Below, in pieces: positions 63,115 to 64,000 of a DNA stretch of 64,000 nt (position 1 is its first letter; every line of letters begins with the position of its first letter). Source of the DNA: Brucella cytisi. Lineage in GTDB: Bacteria > Pseudomonadota > Alphaproteobacteria > Rhizobiales > Rhizobiaceae. Location: positions 575,001 through 639,000 of the forward strand of contig JAAVLQ010000002.1 in assembly GCA_012103075.1 (NCBI GenBank). The letters are read 5' to 3'. The notes under the pieces are model-generated. The model worked only from the letters and a program-made list of their open reading frames with translations. It ran no database searches and was not told the origin of the DNA. The translations under genes were made by a program, and so were the position numbers.

Positions 63115-63273
63115 TGATTCTTTCGACTTTGCTCCATCGTTTAAATCGATGGATTTGATCGTTATAATCGCTTTGACCGATTTAACAAGAATCCCTATAT
63201 AAGACTCGTAGTCGGAAAATTCTGTAAGTTCAGAAATTTCCGCATAACAACTGAATTTACAGGCAGGTATAAA

Positions 63274-63829
63274 ATGCTCGGTATCGGCGATAAGCTTCCC
63301 TCCTTCAAGGTCACCGGCGTAAAGCCCGGTTTCAACCATCACGAAGAAAAAACGGCGTTTCGGCATTTGAAGAAATCACCGAAGCAAGCTTTGCGGACAA
63401 GTGGAAGGTTATCTTCTTCTACCCGAAGGATTTCACCTTTGTTTGCCCTACCGAAATCGCCGAATTTGCCCGTCTTGCATCGGATTTCGAAGACCGTGAC
63501 GCAGTCGTCCCGGGCGGTTCGACCGACAATGAGTTCGTGAAGCTCGCATGGCGTCGCGATCACAAGGATCTCGACAAGCTACCGATCTGGTCGTTTGCCG
63601 ACACCAATGGTTCGCTGGTCGATGGCCTCGGCGTTCGTTCGCCAGATGGTGTTGCGTACCGCTACACCTTCGTTGTCGATCCGGACAACACGATCCAGCA
63701 CGTTTACGCAACCAACCTCAACGTTGGTCGCGCTCCCAGGATACGCTGCGCGTTCTCGATGCGCTGCAGACCGATGAGCTCTGCCCATGCAACCGTGAAG
63801 TCGGTGGCGAGACGCTCAAGGCTGCCTGA
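63274..63829 (+). CDS. ahpC: Peroxiredoxin, AhpC/TSA family (frame broken twice)
   Basis: A thiol peroxidase of about 184 residues. MLGIGDKLPSFKVTGVKPGF, the peroxidatic-Cys motif FFYPKDFTFVCPTEIAEFAR, GGSTDNEFVKLAWRR and the C-terminal resolving region ELCPCNREVGGETLKAA. Breaks at 63347-63352 (an A run of wrong length) and 63736-63738 (three C where four fit). The RBS AGGCAGG lies before ATG 63274. Reduces hydrogen peroxide and organic peroxides; probably controlled by the divergent OxyR-like protein. Confidence 0.87.
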
Positions 63830-63849
63830 TAGCCCTTGATTGGTTTGCA

Positions 63850-63879
63850 GAAAGGCGGGTCAAGGCCCGCCTTTCTTTT
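63850..63879 (+). terminator. Rho-independent terminator of the peroxiredoxin gene
   Basis: Stem GAAAGGCGGG / CCCGCCTTTC with a TCAAGG loop followed by TTTTA, 20 bases after the stop. Confidence 0.85.
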
Positions 63880-63883
63880 ATCT

Positions 63884-63986
63884 AGAGCGGTTCCGGTAAA
63901 ACGAAATCGTTGGAACCGCTCTATCTCTTTGTTTTCGGCATGTCTTTATCCCAAAACCGGTTCCCACTTTCGGGAGACATGCTCTA
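63884..63986. repeat. Dispersed palindromic intergenic repeat, copy 2
   Basis: About 103 bases with AGAGCGGTTCC / GGAACCGCTCT arms, then the shared block CTCTATCTCTTTGTTTT, CAAAACCGGTTCCCAC and a closing ATGCTCT. Same order of blocks as copy 1 at 48622; the left arm sequence has changed in parallel on both sides, which keeps its pairing. Confidence 0.72.
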
Positions 63987-64000
63987 ATATCCAAATGACA

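Overview
The window looks like a chromosomal segment of an alphaproteobacterium of the Brucella/Ochrobactrum group. It has a BA14K-family protein, a DUF1127 gene with cuckoo/CcsR-type small RNAs, an inositol operon with an IolC-DUF2090 fusion, an Irr-type iron box and a dispersed Brucella-like palindromic repeat. There are no tRNA or rRNA genes, phage genes, insertion sequences or CRISPR arrays. The content is almost entirely uptake and catabolism.

Layout. 0.1-2.9 kb: osmoprotectant binding protein, a DMT exporter, BA14K and a small RNA. 2.9-11.9 kb: a leftward seven-gene operon (N-formylglutamate-amidohydrolase-like enzyme, TRAP transporter, glutamine-synthetase-like ligase, aldehyde dehydrogenase, iron alcohol dehydrogenase) with a divergent RpiR regulator; together these suggest catabolism of an amino alcohol through gamma-glutamyl intermediates. 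11.9-21.8 kb: a RutR-like regulator, an NMT1-type ABC importer, an FAD oxidase, a deaminase-like amidohydrolase and a creatininase. Divergent to these are an FAD reductase, a RidA protein and an MFS exporter, with a RutR-like operator between the two arms. 21.8-22.1 kb: DUF1127 and three anti-Shine-Dalgarno hairpins. 22.6-27.2 kb: tandem glycine riboswitch and gcvTHP. 27.3-29.1 kb: another small RNA, a small membrane protein and a sterol desaturase-like protein. 29.2-33.7 kb: Irr-type box and an efeUOB iron operon with a second EfeO-like protein. 33.7-42.9 kb: LacI regulator and the sorbitol/mannitol smoEFGK-smoS-ADH-mtlK operon. 42.9-47.3 kb: putR/putA. 47.4-52.9 kb: an AfuABC-like importer plus an inositol-monophosphatase-family enzyme. 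53.0-61.1 kb: DoxX protein, iolBEDC, iolR and iolG. 61.1-63.9 kb: a DUF1612 protein, an OxyR-like LysR regulator and a peroxiredoxin.

Sequence quality. About 60 single-base frame breaks interrupt roughly two thirds of the protein genes, nearly all inside short runs of one base. Reading across each break restores a full-length, well-conserved protein, so I annotate these as single intact genes. The breaks look like uncorrected homopolymer errors rather than gene decay. Two apparent gene fusions (creatininase-ATPase, permease-ATPase) disappear on the same reasoning. The 'expected' run lengths are inferred from protein continuity, not from an alignment.

Most interesting points. (1) Five hairpins at three loci expose the same CUCCUCCC loop, and several ribosome-binding sites in the window (afuA, smoF, iolG, iolC, iolD) carry the complementary GGGAGGA. 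(2) The gamma-glutamyl amino-alcohol operon. (3) The RutR-like regulon for an unknown nitrogen compound. (4) A possible phosphorylated-inositol uptake module next to the iol genes.
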